Below, one piece after another: positions 1 through 8,531 of a DNA stretch of 64,000 nt. Position 1 is the stretch's first letter, and each line of letters begins with the position of its first letter. Both the position numbers and the translations under genes were made by a program. Under the pieces are notes generated by a model that worked only from the letters and a program-made list of their open reading frames with translations, ran no database searches and was not told the DNA's origin. The stretch spans positions 1-64,000 of the forward strand of contig CATOPL010000008.1 of assembly GCA_951802115.1 (NCBI GenBank), in the 5' to 3' direction. Source of the DNA: an uncultured Lachnospiraceae bacterium. Lineage in GTDB: Bacteria; Bacillota; Clostridia; Lachnospirales; Lachnospiraceae.

Positions 1-120
1 GGTGCTGTATCAATCTCTTCTATTCCTAACCCTATATATAGTGGTGGTTCTCAAGCTTGATAATGGAATAGGTTTCAATGGCTCTCAAGTGTGAGAACGG
101 TGGCTCCCAAGCTTGATAAT
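1..120. mobile_element. End of an IS21-like element (terminal repeats)
   Basis: Three spaced copies of a GGTGGCTCTCAAG-like unit lie at about 43-55, 77-89 and 99-111, and the last runs into GATAAT where the LysR coding similarity begins. The same arrangement occurs at about 59155-59198 beside decayed istA and istB genes. Multiple short terminal repeats are typical of IS21-family ends. Both ends face the same way, with flanking DNA to the right, so a transposase gene would be expected to the left, outside the window. Family assignment is inferred from the 59-kb copy. Confidence 0.55.
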
Positions 121-721
121 AATCAGCGAAACCGATGCGATTTCCTTTTTTGCACAGGCAGCCGCAACATTGCAGAAGGAACACCCACTGATCCATTATC
201 ACATTTACAGCGGCGATGCCGGTATCGTAACAGAAAAAATAGATAAAGGGCTGATTGATTTCGGTTTATTGATCGGCCCCTTTGATGTGACAAAATACGA
301 TTACATGAGACTTCCTATGACCGACACATGGGGCGTATTGATGCGAAAAGACAGCCCGCTGGCTGAAAAGGAATCTGTCTGCGCGGAGGATTTGTGGGAC
401 AAGCCTCTGATCTTATCCCATCAGGCATCCATCAGCAGTGAAATGATTTCGTGGCTGAAAAAAGACGTCAGCAAGCTCAATGTTGTTATGACTTATGACC
501 TGATTTATAATGCTTCTCATTTTGTAAGGAAAGGACTTGGTTATGTGATTGCATTAGATAAACTCATCAATACCACCGGCGACAGCCAGCTTTGTTTCAG
601 ACCGTTATACCCGCGTATGGAAGCCGAATTGTGTATTGTCTGGAAAAAGTATCAAGTTTTTTCAAGAGCTTCCAATGAATTTTTGAGCCAGCTAAAAAGA
701 GAGTGGGGAGCAGAGCAATAA
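113..721 (+). pseudogene. LysR-family regulator, truncated: effector-binding domain only
   Basis: The 202 encoded residues match the C-terminal two thirds of the intact LysR protein at 53299-54180: shared stretches include IHYHI.SGD, DTWG..MRKD.PLAEK and the WKKYQVF tail. The first roughly 95 residues, containing the winged helix-turn-helix, are missing. The break coincides with the IS21-like terminal repeats, so an IS insertion probably removed or displaced the 5' part. The TTG at 113 is only where the open frame begins and has no ribosome binding site. Without its DNA-binding domain the product cannot act as a regulator. Its close paralogue lies in the accessory region at the other end of the window. 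Confidence 0.85.
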
Positions 722-950
722 TTTTTGTGTTTATATAGTATACAAAAAGCCAGCTTGTCCTGAGTCCCTGATACTACTGGCAAGCAATGCATCTTTACGT
801 AAAAGCACCCATACACAGAAATTTCGTAAACGAATTTCTGCATGATGCTTGTTGGTGACATGTCCCCAAGCCCCTGAGATCATTGCCGTGGGCAATGGCT
901 GCGCATTCCGTTGGAACACTGAAAAAGTTATATTTGCTATTTTGAAATCA
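722..950. other. Gene-free stretch between LysR remnant and IS200-type element
   Basis: No convincing reading frame. It contains a short inverted repeat (AGAAATT...AATTTCT, about 821-843) and small hairpins around 883-895. It could be residual flank of the LysR locus. No promoter or RNA gene is supportable. Confidence 0.4.
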
Positions 951-974
951 TAACCACCCGTCCAACGGGTGGTT

Positions 975-1140
975 TGCTCTAGGGCTATAAGCCCCCTGGT
1001 TGCTGGGCCAGCGTCTCAAGGCGCTGGCTTTCTCTTTATGCTACGGGAAATATGCTTACGCATATTCCCGCAGCCCCGTTCAAGCCTAATTGCTCTTGAC
1101 CCGCCGCTACCCCTTAAGGGGTGTTGTTATTACTCAGCCC
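975..1140 (-). other. Structured noncoding 3' part of the IS200-type element
   Basis: Downstream of tnpA are several consecutive hairpins: GCCAGCG/CGCTGGC at about 1009-1030, GGGAAATATGC/GCATATTCCC at about 1045-1070, and ACCCC/GGGGT at about 1108-1121. This is more secondary structure than the single subterminal hairpin an IS200-type end needs. It may contain the terminator of tnpA or a structured transcript. Confidence 0.4.
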
Positions 1141-1596
1141 CTAACCCTTAAAAGGGTCTTCATACTCTTTCACGCTTAACTTATCCATTGCTATGTCGTG
1201 TTTTTCCTGTTCCTGGATATATTTCTTGATTGTGGCTTCATTCAAACCGACTGTACTGACATAATATCCTTCTGCCCAGAAATGACGGTTTCCAAATTTG
1301 TACTTTAAGTTTGCGTGCCTGTCAAATATCATAAGCGCACTTTTTCCTTTCAAATATCCCATAAAAGATGAAATACTTATCTTAGGCGGAATGCTTACCA
1401 GCATATGGATATGATCCGGCATAAGGTGCCCTTCGATTATTTCCACTCCTTTGTAACTGCATAACTGCTTAATGATATCCCTTATGTCTGTTTTGTATTG
1501 ATTATAAATTATTTTTCGTCTATACTTCGGAGTGAAGACGATATGATATTTGCACATCCATTTTGTGTGTGCGAGTGAATATTCTTTCTTCGCCAT
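1141..1596 (-). CDS. tnpA: IS200-type Y1 transposase TnpA
   Basis: The 151-residue protein is the normal size for a single-domain HUH transposase that nicks and joins single-stranded DNA. Visible features are the metal-binding HUH motif as HIH in MPDHIHMLV (around residues 62-70) and the catalytic tyrosine in the C-terminal helix, ATIKKYIQEQ. An N-terminal KYHIVFTPKYRR strand is characteristic of the family. The start at 1596 (MAKKEYS) was preferred to an upstream in-frame start at 1686, because that would run through the element's left-end palindrome. The frame is intact, so the element may still be mobile. Confidence 0.92.
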   Translation of the reverse strand: MAKKEYSLAHTKWMCKYHIVFTPKYRRKIIYNQYKTDIRDIIKQLCSYKGVEIIEGHLMPDHIHMLVSIPPKISISSFMGYLKGKSALMIFDRHANLKYKFGNRHFWAEGYYVSTVGLNEATIKKYIQEQEKHDIAMDKLSVKEYEDPFKG

Positions 1597-1701
1597 AGTT
1601 ACCTTTCCTTTCTGCAATATAAGCCTGAACAACTTTATTGTAACCGGAAAGGTAATTTTTGTATAACATCTGTCGCGCACCCGCATAGCGGGTGGTTTAT
1701 T

Positions 1702-1752
1702 GTTGTTCTGCTTTCCATTTTTCGGAACACGAAAAACTCCAAGCAGAACAAC
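1702..1752. repeat. Long two-part hairpin flanking the IS200-type element
   Basis: GTTGTTCTGCTT at 1702-1713 pairs perfectly with AAGCAGAACAAC at 1741-1752. Inside, TTTTTCG pairs with CGAAAAA around a 5-nt loop. It lies just outside the IS palindrome and is followed by a second strong hairpin. Function unknown; it could be an old terminator or an insertion footprint. Confidence 0.45.
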
Positions 1753-1773
1753 AGACTAAAGTCCATAAAGAGA

Positions 1774-1815
1774 AAAACTGCTATGCAATCGGCGAACCTT
1801 TTGCATAGCAGTTTT
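1774..1815 (-). terminator. Intrinsic terminator after rnhA
   Basis: A 15-bp perfect stem (AAAACTGCTATGCAA with its complement at 1801-1815) encloses a 12-nt loop. Read on the minus strand, it is followed by TTTTTCTCTTT. It sits about 85 nt downstream of the rnhA stop. Confidence 0.75.
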
Positions 1816-1898
1816 CTGTTTTTCCCGTTTACCTGACGTAAGTCATAAGTTTTGTAATATTTCCTTATAGGCTACCGCCATTATCTGCATCTCTTTTC

Positions 1899-2372
1899 TT
1901 ATTTCACAATATCATCTATGAGACAGTCTCCATCCGCTGCCGCTGTCGCAAGCTGATCGCAGCGTTCATTCTGAGGATGGCCGTCATGTCCTTTTACCCA
2001 TATAAACGTCACCTGATGCGGCTCCTTTGCCTTCAGAAGTCTTTTCCACAAATCCGGATTTTTCACTGGTTTTTTCTGACTGTTGACCCAGTTTTTCTTA
2101 AGCCAGGAGTCAATCCAGTGCTGATTAAACGCATCGACCAGATATTTAGAGTCTGAATACAATTCCACCTGACAGGGACGGTTCAATGCTTCCAGCCCTA
2201 TGATTGCCGCCATCAGTTCCATACGATTATTTGTTGTTTTTTTGTATCCCTGAGAGTATTCCCTGATATGTTCTTCCCCTCTGGAATCCAAATACGACAG
2301 AATGGTCCCGTATCCGCCCGGACCATCCGGATTTCCTCTTGCCGACCCGTCCGTATAAATCTTTACTAACAT
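1899..2372 (-). CDS. rnhA: Ribonuclease HI
   Basis: A 157-residue RNase H that cleaves the RNA strand of RNA:DNA hybrids. All four acidic catalytic positions are present: Asp in [10 protein letters not shown], Glu in NNRMELMA, Asp in [10 protein letters not shown], and Asp in [11 protein letters not shown]; the histidine-containing loop WVKGHDG is also there. The ATG at 2372 is preferred because AGGAG lies 8 nt upstream; a GTG at 2381 is an alternative. The gene overlaps the end of the upstream metallo-hydrolase gene by 7 nt, so the two are translationally coupled. A strong terminator follows. Confidence 0.95.
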   Translation of the reverse strand: MLVKIYTDGSARGNPDGPGGYGTILSYLDSRGEEHIREYSQGYKKTTNNRMELMAAIIGLEALNRPCQVELYSDSKYLVDAFNQHWIDSWLKKNWVNSQKKPVKNPDLWKRLLKAKEPHQVTFIWVKGHDGHPQNERCDQLATAAADGDCLIDDIVK

Positions 2373-3061
2373 ACTATCCACTCCTGTCCCTGATACTCTA
2401 CTTCATAAAAACATTCTAAAAATTCCTGCATTTCCTTTTGTTGTTTCACCCTCTGACATACCGTATAATCCCCCCAGAAATGCATGGGGAATACATGGGC
2501 TGCAGCTACCTGTTTCAGAAAATATTTCATACCCCAGTCATATGCTTCACATAACCTTGGATCCAGCGGTAAAAACACGGCGTCAAAAGCTTTTCCCGCA
2601 AGCCTGTCCACCTCTCTTTTATAATTTGCCGCCATATTATGATTCCAGGCTTTGTCTTCTCCTTCCCAGTGCCACCAGTTCAGGTCTCCCGCGTGATAGA
2701 GCCGCTTTCCTTCTGCCTCCACTGCAAAGGACACCCCCATATCTGTCGAACGCAATGTCTGAATGTGCAGATCTCCAATCTCATATTCCTCCCGGGCTTT
2801 CACACTGTGAATCCACTCCCTGCGTTCCTCCGGACGAATCCGGATATCCCGTGACAGCACATATTCTGCTTTCGGATATTTCTCCCGGAGCTTAAAAATT
2901 TCTTTTTTAAAATGATCCGGATGCGAATGACTGTTCAGAAAATACATCCGGACATTTTCAGATACTTCCGGTATCTTCCCCTCTCCATAATAATCAAATA
3001 CCAGAACATTTTTCTCCAGTTCCACACAGAAACTGCTGTGGCATATAAATGTGATCTTCAT
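2366..3061 (-). CDS. MBL-fold metallo-hydrolase (UlaG-like)
   Basis: The 231 residues start with the beta-lactamase-fold pattern [10 protein letters not shown], followed by the metal-binding motif SHSHPDHF (HxHxDH) around residue 46. Further conserved histidine/aspartate positions are [11 protein letters not shown] and [10 protein letters not shown]. The family binds one or two zinc ions and hydrolyses ester, thiolester or phosphodiester bonds; the substrate here is unknown. ATG at 3061 is chosen because the ATG six bases earlier overlaps the Shine-Dalgarno sequence AAGGAG. It forms a two-gene unit with rnhA. Confidence 0.85.
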   Translation of the reverse strand: MKITFICHSSFCVELEKNVLVFDYYGEGKIPEVSENVRMYFLNSHSHPDHFKKEIFKLREKYPKAEYVLSRDIRIRPEERREWIHSVKAREEYEIGDLHIQTLRSTDMGVSFAVEAEGKRLYHAGDLNWWHWEGEDKAWNHNMAANYKREVDRLAGKAFDAVFLPLDPRLCEAYDWGMKYFLKQVAAAHVFPMHFWGDYTVCQRVKQQKEMQEFLECFYEVEYQGQEWIVC

Positions 3062-3365
3062 AATCATCTCCTTCCTGAACAGATCGGTCAGCCCCTACCT
3101 TCCGGTCACTCTGTATCTGCAGGATTTTTTCCAAAAAACAAAAGCGGTTTCCTCTGCTACAGTATAGCAACTCGAAACCGCAAATTCAATAAAAATATGC
3201 TCTCTTCACGCCGTGTTCACTTGGTACAGATGTCCCGCTGTCTGCAATGTACAGGCAGCCAGAACATAGATTCAGAAACGTTCCAAGGGCGCCGATTATG
3301 CACCCTTCAACCGTATTTTTCAGAAATATCTGTCTGTCACGGACACACGGACCAGTAATTTTCCC
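3062..3365. other. Gene-free stretch holding the spoIVA terminator
   Basis: About 300 nt between spoIVA and the MBL-fold gene. Apart from the terminator hairpin at 3144-3181 and the ribosome binding site of the MBL gene, no gene, promoter or RNA could be recognised. Confidence 0.5.
3144..3181 (-). terminator. Intrinsic terminator downstream of spoIVA
   Basis: GCGGTTTC pairs with GAAACCGC. On the minus strand the stem is followed by TTTTGTTTTTT. It lies about 185 nt beyond the spoIVA stop. Confidence 0.65.
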
Positions 3366-4856
3366 TTATATGATGATACACACCAGTCCTCCGTTTGTAT
3401 CATTCACAATCTTCTGCATCGTATCCTGCAGCTTCACCTGACTCTCTTCTCCGATCTGATACAGCTTGCTCCGTATCCCGTCTTCTACCAGCTCCTCTAT
3501 TGTCTTGCCGAAAATGTTGATCTGCCAGATTCCTTCTTCCTGTTTTCTTCCGTCCTGAATATACTGAATCAGATCTTTCGCCTGTTCTTCATTACCGACA
3601 ATCGGCGCGATCTCTGTTTCAATATTAGCGCGGATCATATGTACTGACGGTGAAACGGAGCGGAGCTTTACGCCATACTTCCCTCCCTGATGAATCAGAA
3701 CCGGATCATCCATTGATATCTCATCTTTTTCCGGCAGTACCATTCCATATCCTTTTTGACGGACTGCATCCATGGCTTTAATTACTTTTCCGTATTCTTT
3801 CTGCATCGCAGACAGCTCGCGAAGCTGTTCCATCAGATCATATTCATCCCGCAGCTCCATTCCGGTCAGTTCACTGAGCATCTGATAATAACAGCCCTCT
3901 TCCATATCGATGGAATATACCGCCGCACCGGTATTGAGCGCCACGCGATCCAGTTTCATACGGCTGATTGACGGTCCTTCACAGTCTGTATTCGCCATGC
4001 CAATATCACGCAGCACATGAAACTCTTCCATCATCTCCCGGACCTTTGCAATGACCTCCTGTTTCACCGGATGCGTAACCGGAAGCATTTCCACCCAGCG
4101 CGGCATGTGATATTCTACCTCCGTCAGAGGAAATTCCAGAAGCACCTGCTCCAGTATCATCGTAATATCTTCTTTTTTCAGCTGTTCACAGTTCACCGGC
4201 AGCACCGGTATCTGATATTTATGAAACATCTCTTCTGATTGTTTTCTTACCGCATCGCTGTATGGTCTCGTTGTATTCAGAAGAATCACAAAAGGTTTTC
4301 CTAATGTCTTCAACTCGGCAATCGTCCGTTCTTCTGCATCCTTATAATTTTCAGCAGGTATATCCCCAAAGCTTCCGTCACAGGTCACTACAATTCCAAT
4401 GGTAGAATGATCATGAATGACCTTATGTGTTCCCAGCTCTGCGGCTCTGGTAAATGGAATTTCCTCCCCTGACCAGGGAGTTTTTACCATACGCTCTATA
4501 TCATTTTCCAGATGACCTGCAGCGCCCTCCACCATATATCCTACGCAGTCAATCAGACGGATTCTGACCGGGATCTTTCCTCCTACATTGATCTCTACTG
4601 CCTCTTTGGGAACAAACTTCGGCTCTGTGGTCATAATTGTCTTCCCGGCCGCCGATTGAGGAAGCTCGTCTGTTGCCCGTTCTCTTTCATGGACATCCTC
4701 CATATTCGGAAGTACCAGAAGATCCATAAAACGTTTAATAAATGTAGATTTTCCGGTTCGTACAGGTCCTACGACTCCTATGTAGATTTCTCCTCCAGTC
4801 CGTTCTTTAATATCATTGTATAAATGAAATTCCTTCTGGTTCTGAATCGGTTCCAT
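3366..4856 (-). CDS. spoIVA: Stage IV sporulation protein A (spore coat ATPase)
   Basis: A 496-residue protein, close to the 492 residues of Bacillus subtilis SpoIVA, the cytoskeleton-like ATPase that polymerises on the forespore surface as the basement layer of the coat. The Walker A motif GPVRTGKST is at residues 30-38. Strongly conserved family blocks are DELPQSAAGKTIMTTEPKFVP, RLIDCVGYMV and the C-terminal GGLVCIII. The start at 4856 (MEPIQNQ) has GGAGGGGG at the right distance; an upstream ATG at 4874 lies inside that Shine-Dalgarno region. Sporulation genes of this kind are normally transcribed by sigma E in the mother cell. Strong evidence that the organism forms spores. Confidence 0.97.
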   Translation of the reverse strand: MEPIQNQKEFHLYNDIKERTGGEIYIGVVGPVRTGKSTFIKRFMDLLVLPNMEDVHERERATDELPQSAAGKTIMTTEPKFVPKEAVEINVGGKIPVRIRLIDCVGYMVEGAAGHLENDIERMVKTPWSGEEIPFTRAAELGTHKVIHDHSTIGIVVTCDGSFGDIPAENYKDAEERTIAELKTLGKPFVILLNTTRPYSDAVRKQSEEMFHKYQIPVLPVNCEQLKKEDITMILEQVLLEFPLTEVEYHMPRWVEMLPVTHPVKQEVIAKVREMMEEFHVLRDIGMANTDCEGPSISRMKLDRVALNTGAAVYSIDMEEGCYYQMLSELTGMELRDEYDLMEQLRELSAMQKEYGKVIKAMDAVRQKGYGMVLPEKDEISMDDPVLIHQGGKYGVKLRSVSPSVHMIRANIETEIAPIVGNEEQAKDLIQYIQDGRKQEEGIWQINIFGKTIEELVEDGIRSKLYQIGEESQVKLQDTMQKIVNDTNGGLVCIII

Positions 4857-4877
4857 AAAAAATCCCCCTCCCATATT

Positions 4878-4915
4878 TGTTCTAAGTATATGGGAAGGGG
4901 TGTCTTTTTATTCTT
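4878..4915 (-). promoter_or_regulatory. Possible sigma-E-type promoter of spoIVA
   Basis: On the minus strand, GAATAAA is followed about 16 nt later by CATATACTT, resembling the sigma-E -35 (ATA core) and -10 (CATACANT) elements, just upstream of spoIVA. The match is partial, so the call is tentative. Confidence 0.3.
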
Positions 4916-4991
4916 ATAAAATCATATTACTGTTTCGTTGTGCTGCTACCCTGCACTCTCTGCCCACACAGTCTATGTTGCCGGAACTGAT

Positions 4992-6200
4992 TCAGAGCAG
5001 CGCTTCAAGCTCTGCACGGATCGCTTTGATAAAATCACCGGAATTCAGAACCGTCACATCCGCAAGCGTCGTAATCAGCGCCAGATCCTTCGTCATTCTT
5101 CCGGACTCAATGACTTTGACAGACGCCTGTTCCAGTACCTCTGCAAAATGCACAAGAGCAGGCAGGCGGTCGAGTTCTCCTCGTTTTCTGAGCGCGCCTG
5201 ACCATGCAAAAATCGTAGCCACAGGATTGGTGGAAGTCTCCATTCCCTTCAAATGCTGATAGTAATGTCTCTGAACCGTCCCATGAGCAGCCTCGTACTC
5301 ATAATACCCCTGCGGAGACACCAGTACAGATGTCATCATGGCAAGAGAACCAAATGCCGTTGCCACCAGATCGCTCATTACATCCCCGTCATAATTTTTG
5401 CAGGCCCATATAAATCCGCCTTCTGATTTGATCACTCTTGCAATCGCATCATCAATCAGCGTATAAAAATATGTAAGTCCGGCGGACTCGAATTCTTTTT
5501 GATACTGCTTTTCATAGATTTCTTCAAAAACATCTTTAAAATGATGGTCATATTTTTTGGAAATCGTATCTTTGGCGGCAAACCACAGATCCTGCCTGGT
5601 ATCCAGTGCATACTGAAAACAGCTTCTGGCAAAGCTTTCAATAGAACTGTCAAGATTATGCATCCCCTGTACGATCCCTGCGCCTTTAAACTGATGAACC
5701 GGCTCCGAAACGCTGCTGCCGTCCTCCGCAGTATAAACGAGCTCCACTTTACCCGGTCCCGGAATCATCATCTCCGCTCCTTTATAGACATCGCCGTATG
5801 CATGGCGCGCCAGAGTAATCGGCTTTTTCCACGTTTTTACATAAGGCTCAATTCCTTTTACGATAATCGGAGCGCGAAAAACAGTTCCGTCCAGAATCGC
5901 ACGTATCGTCCCATTGGGGCTTTTCCACATCTCTTTCAGCTTATATTCCTCTACCCGCGCAGCATTGGGAGTAATCGTCGCACATTTTACTGCTACCCCA
6001 TATTTTTTTGTCGCCTCCGCAGAATCAGCGGTAACCTGATCGTTAGTCCGGTCTCTGTTTTCAAGGCCAAGATCATAATATTCTGTTTTCAGATCCACGA
6101 ACGGCAGAATCAGTTCTTCTCTGATCATCTGCCAGAGAATCCGGGTCATCTCATCTCCGTCCATCTCCACCAAAGGAGTCGTCATTTTAATCTTTTCCAT
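4992..6200 (-). CDS. icd: NADP-dependent isocitrate dehydrogenase
   Basis: The 402-residue enzyme belongs to the eukaryote-like dimeric class of isocitrate dehydrogenases, which oxidises isocitrate to 2-oxoglutarate. Diagnostic segments are [11 protein letters not shown] near the N-terminus, the substrate motif [17 protein letters not shown], the metal-binding block [10 protein letters not shown], and the nucleotide-binding [14 protein letters not shown]. The start at 6200 has AGGAGG 8 nt upstream; an ATG at 6221 lies before the ribosome binding site. It follows the GntR regulator and the citrate synthase in one operon, so together they make 2-oxoglutarate for glutamate synthesis. Aconitase is not in the window. 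Confidence 0.95.
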   Translation of the reverse strand: MEKIKMTTPLVEMDGDEMTRILWQMIREELILPFVDLKTEYYDLGLENRDRTNDQVTADSAEATKKYGVAVKCATITPNAARVEEYKLKEMWKSPNGTIRAILDGTVFRAPIIVKGIEPYVKTWKKPITLARHAYGDVYKGAEMMIPGPGKVELVYTAEDGSSVSEPVHQFKGAGIVQGMHNLDSSIESFARSCFQYALDTRQDLWFAAKDTISKKYDHHFKDVFEEIYEKQYQKEFESAGLTYFYTLIDDAIARVIKSEGGFIWACKNYDGDVMSDLVATAFGSLAMMTSVLVSPQGYYEYEAAHGTVQRHYYQHLKGMETSTNPVATIFAWSGALRKRGELDRLPALVHFAEVLEQASVKVIESGRMTKDLALITTLADVTVLNSGDFIKAIRAELEALL

Positions 6201-6242
6201 CCTGTCTTCCTCCTGACACATTTTCGATCTGATCTGGCTGTC

Positions 6243-6923
6243 TTACAATATTTTCTCCAGACCGCACACCTGAATACATTCCATCGTATGTTTTACATGT
6301 TCCTTTGCCAGCTCTTCCGCCATTTCTGCATTTCTTGCCCGGACTGCCTCAAAGATTGCCCGGTGTTCTTCTGTAGACTTGACGGAGCGTCCCTGATAGG
6401 CAATGGTCACTTTTCTCACCCGTTTCACATAATCATGAAAATCGGACAGCACATGATTCAGAATCCGGCTGTTTGACGCCCGATACAGCTGCTCATGGAA
6501 CAGACTGTCCAGCTCATACAGCTTCTCATAATTATCCTTTTTCGTATGATACTCAGAAAGACAAAGCGTCTCTTCCAGATCCTCCAGCTGTTCTTCTGTA
6601 ATATATTCCGTCGCCCATCGGGTACAGAGTCCCTCCAGCATAGAGCGAATGATATAAATATCGTTTACATCCTTTGCCGTTATCATATTGACATAGGCTC
6701 CGCGGTTGGGAATAATATCAACCAGTCCTTCCAGCTCCAGCTGTCTTAATGCCTCCCTGACCGGAGTTCTGCTGACTCCAAGCTCTGCCCCGATCGCAGT
6801 TTCCTTCAGCTCCATATGCTGCTGATATCTGCCGCTCAGTATATCCTCGCGTATACTTTCATATACGCGCCCTCTCAGGGAATATTTATCCCTGTTTTCC
6901 CCGGGACTCTGTCTGTCTCCCAT
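6243..6923 (-). CDS. GntR-family (FadR/FCD) transcriptional regulator
   Basis: A 226-residue regulator with an N-terminal winged helix (residues 15-80, with LGVSRTPVREALRQLELEGLV as the recognition region) and a C-terminal all-helical FCD ligand-binding domain. Histidines typical of its metal or carboxylate pocket occur in FHEQLYRASN and STEEHRAIFEA. It lies between citrate synthase and icd; its start follows the synthase stop immediately, with AGGAGG inside the end of that gene. Palindromic TTGTATACAA-type sites overlap the operon promoter and are the obvious operators, so the gene is probably autoregulated, responding to a di- or tricarboxylate. The ligand is inferred, not seen. Confidence 0.92.
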   Translation of the reverse strand: MGDRQSPGENRDKYSLRGRVYESIREDILSGRYQQHMELKETAIGAELGVSRTPVREALRQLELEGLVDIIPNRGAYVNMITAKDVNDIYIIRSMLEGLCTRWATEYITEEQLEDLEETLCLSEYHTKKDNYEKLYELDSLFHEQLYRASNSRILNHVLSDFHDYVKRVRKVTIAYQGRSVKSTEEHRAIFEAVRARNAEMAEELAKEHVKHTMECIQVCGLEKIL

Positions 6924-8333
6924 TTATTTCTGCGCCTCCTGTACAATCTGTACTCCTGTCTTTTCACACGCGTCATGAATTACCGTCAGAAGCTCTTCAT
7001 CTGTCAGAACTGTAACCCTTCCGCTTTCATACTCATGATCCACCCATGCTTTTACCATATGTACCAGCTCTGAATTTTTATCCAGCATCTGTTTGTCTTT
7101 CAGACTGAAATAAGTATTGATCCAGTGTGCGATCCCCGCAAGTCCGGACGTATTCGATACCGATACCAGTGCCGGCCGTTTCAGAAATTTCTCTGTATCA
7201 AAAATATTATAAATTTCTTCATTTTTCAAAAGCCCGTCTGCATGAATACCTGCCCGGGTCACATTAAAGTTCCTGCCGACGAACGGAGTTCTGGACGGAA
7301 TTTTATAACCGATTTCTTTCTCATAATATTCAGCCAGCTCTGTAATAACCGTCGTATCCATACCGTCCAGCGTACCCCGAAGCTGCGCGTATTCAAATAC
7401 CATCGCTTCCAGAGGTGTATTTCCGGTCCTTTCTCCAATACCGAACAAAGAACAGTTCACGCCGGACGCGCCGTACAGCCATGCTGTAGTCGAGTTACTG
7501 ACTGCTTTGTAAAAATCATTGTGTCCGTGCCATTCTATCAGATCGGACGAAAAGCCTGCATGGACCTGCATGCCGTAAATAATTCCCGGCACCGAACGCG
7601 GAATAACCGCTCCCGGGTAATTCACTCCATAGCCCATCGTATCACAGCAGCGGACTTTGATCGGAATATTATAATAATCCATCATATTTTTTAATTCCAG
7701 ACAAAACGGAATCACATAACCGTAAATATCCGCCCTGGTAATATCCTCCAGATGACACCGCGGACTGATCCCGATCTCCAGACAGTCGCGGACAATATTC
7801 AGATAATGCTGCATGGCTTCCCGTCTGGTTTTTTTCATTTTATAAAAAATATGATAGTCAGAACAGCTCACCAGTATCCCGGTCTCTTTCATTCCCAGAT
7901 CTTTCACGAGCTGAAAATCTTCTTTATTGGCCCGAATCCAGCTGGTCACTTCCGGAAATCTGTAGCCTCTTTCCATACACTTACAGACTGCATCCCGATC
8001 TTTTTTACTGTACAGAAAAAATTCAGACTGACGGATCAGTCCTTTATGACCGCCAAGCTTATGAAAGTGGTCATATATCGTCACAATCTGTTCTGTGGAA
8101 TACGGTGCACGGGACTGCTGTCCGTCACGGAACGTCGTATCCGTGATCCAGATCTCATCCGGCATATGATGCGGAACAATCCGGTCATTGAATGCAATCT
8201 TCGGAATCTCTGTATATGGATACAGATTCCGAAACGTATTCGGATGTTCCACATCCACCAGCGGATATATATGCTCTTCCAGCTGCAGTAAATTCGTATG
8301 TCTGTCAAAATGAACCGCTCTGTTATTATTCAT
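6924..8333 (-). CDS. Re-type citrate synthase (DRE-TIM family)
   Basis: The 469-residue protein belongs to the isopropylmalate/homocitrate synthase superfamily: ITDTTFRDGQQSR carries the conserved metal-binding Asp and catalytic Arg, and WHGHNDFYKA carries the metal-binding histidines. Length and N-terminal extension fit the Re-citrate synthase described from Clostridium kluyveri rather than LeuA, and its neighbour is isocitrate dehydrogenase rather than leucine genes. It would condense acetyl-CoA with oxaloacetate, feeding icd. Homocitrate synthase is the main alternative. The start at 8333 has GAGGAG 6 nt upstream, and a strong sigma-A promoter with operators precedes it. Confidence 0.85.
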   Translation of the reverse strand: MNNNRAVHFDRHTNLLQLEEHIYPLVDVEHPNTFRNLYPYTEIPKIAFNDRIVPHHMPDEIWITDTTFRDGQQSRAPYSTEQIVTIYDHFHKLGGHKGLIRQSEFFLYSKKDRDAVCKCMERGYRFPEVTSWIRANKEDFQLVKDLGMKETGILVSCSDYHIFYKMKKTRREAMQHYLNIVRDCLEIGISPRCHLEDITRADIYGYVIPFCLELKNMMDYYNIPIKVRCCDTMGYGVNYPGAVIPRSVPGIIYGMQVHAGFSSDLIEWHGHNDFYKAVSNSTTAWLYGASGVNCSLFGIGERTGNTPLEAMVFEYAQLRGTLDGMDTTVITELAEYYEKEIGYKIPSRTPFVGRNFNVTRAGIHADGLLKNEEIYNIFDTEKFLKRPALVSVSNTSGLAGIAHWINTYFSLKDKQMLDKNSELVHMVKAWVDHEYESGRVTVLTDEELLTVIHDACEKTGVQIVQEAQK

Positions 8334-8448
8334 CGCTTTCTCCTCATTCTGAAATATGTCTGAAAACTGCTTTCTGCCGGCTGTGCGTTACCAAGCGGAA
8401 CATACAGACGACAGAACTGAATGTTCAGACACGCTCTTGCTTTGTATT

Positions 8449-8474
8449 ATTGTATACAATTATTTATCGTATAC
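8449..8474 (-). promoter_or_regulatory. Operators for the GntR regulator
   Basis: ATTGTATACAAT at 8449-8460 is a perfect 12-bp palindrome, and a second GTATAC core lies at 8469-8474, 17 nt further on. FadR/FCD-type GntR proteins commonly bind TNGTATACNA-like palindromes. The sites cover the region just downstream of the -10 element, fitting repression. Confidence 0.65.
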
Positions 8475-8502
8475 ATTTTAGCATGTTTTTTGCAGTTGTC
8501 AA
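8475..8502 (-). promoter_or_regulatory. Sigma-A promoter of the citrate synthase-gntR-icd operon
   Basis: On the minus strand, TTGACA (8497-8502) and TAAAAT (8475-8480) are separated by 16 nt. The transcription start would fall within the GTATAC palindromes. Confidence 0.75.
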
Positions 8503-8531
8503 GGAAAACAAAACGGCTGTAAAATCAGTAA

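Larger units (their letters stand above)
948..1705 (-). mobile_element. IS200/IS605-type element carrying only tnpA
   Basis: The tnpA gene is bracketed by two similar palindromes: ACCACCCG-tccaa-CGGGTGGT at 953-973 and CACCCG-catag-CGGGTG at 1678-1694. Subterminal hairpins on each side of a single Y1 transposase gene are the hallmark of IS200-type elements, which move as single strands and have no terminal inverted repeats. Exact ends cannot be fixed, because cleavage sites depend on short guide sequences. There is no tnpB. Between the left palindrome and the tnpA stop lie about 165 nt of noncoding DNA containing further strong hairpins. Confidence 0.75.

Noticed and set aside
948..1705. IS605 element with TnpB and guide RNA
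   Set aside because: No TnpB-type ORF or fragment is present; only tnpA can be supported.
5499..6476. 325-codon plus-strand open frame opposite icd and gntR
   Set aside because: It is antisense to two clear genes, rich in His/Phe/Arg as expected of shadow frames, and has no ribosome binding site.
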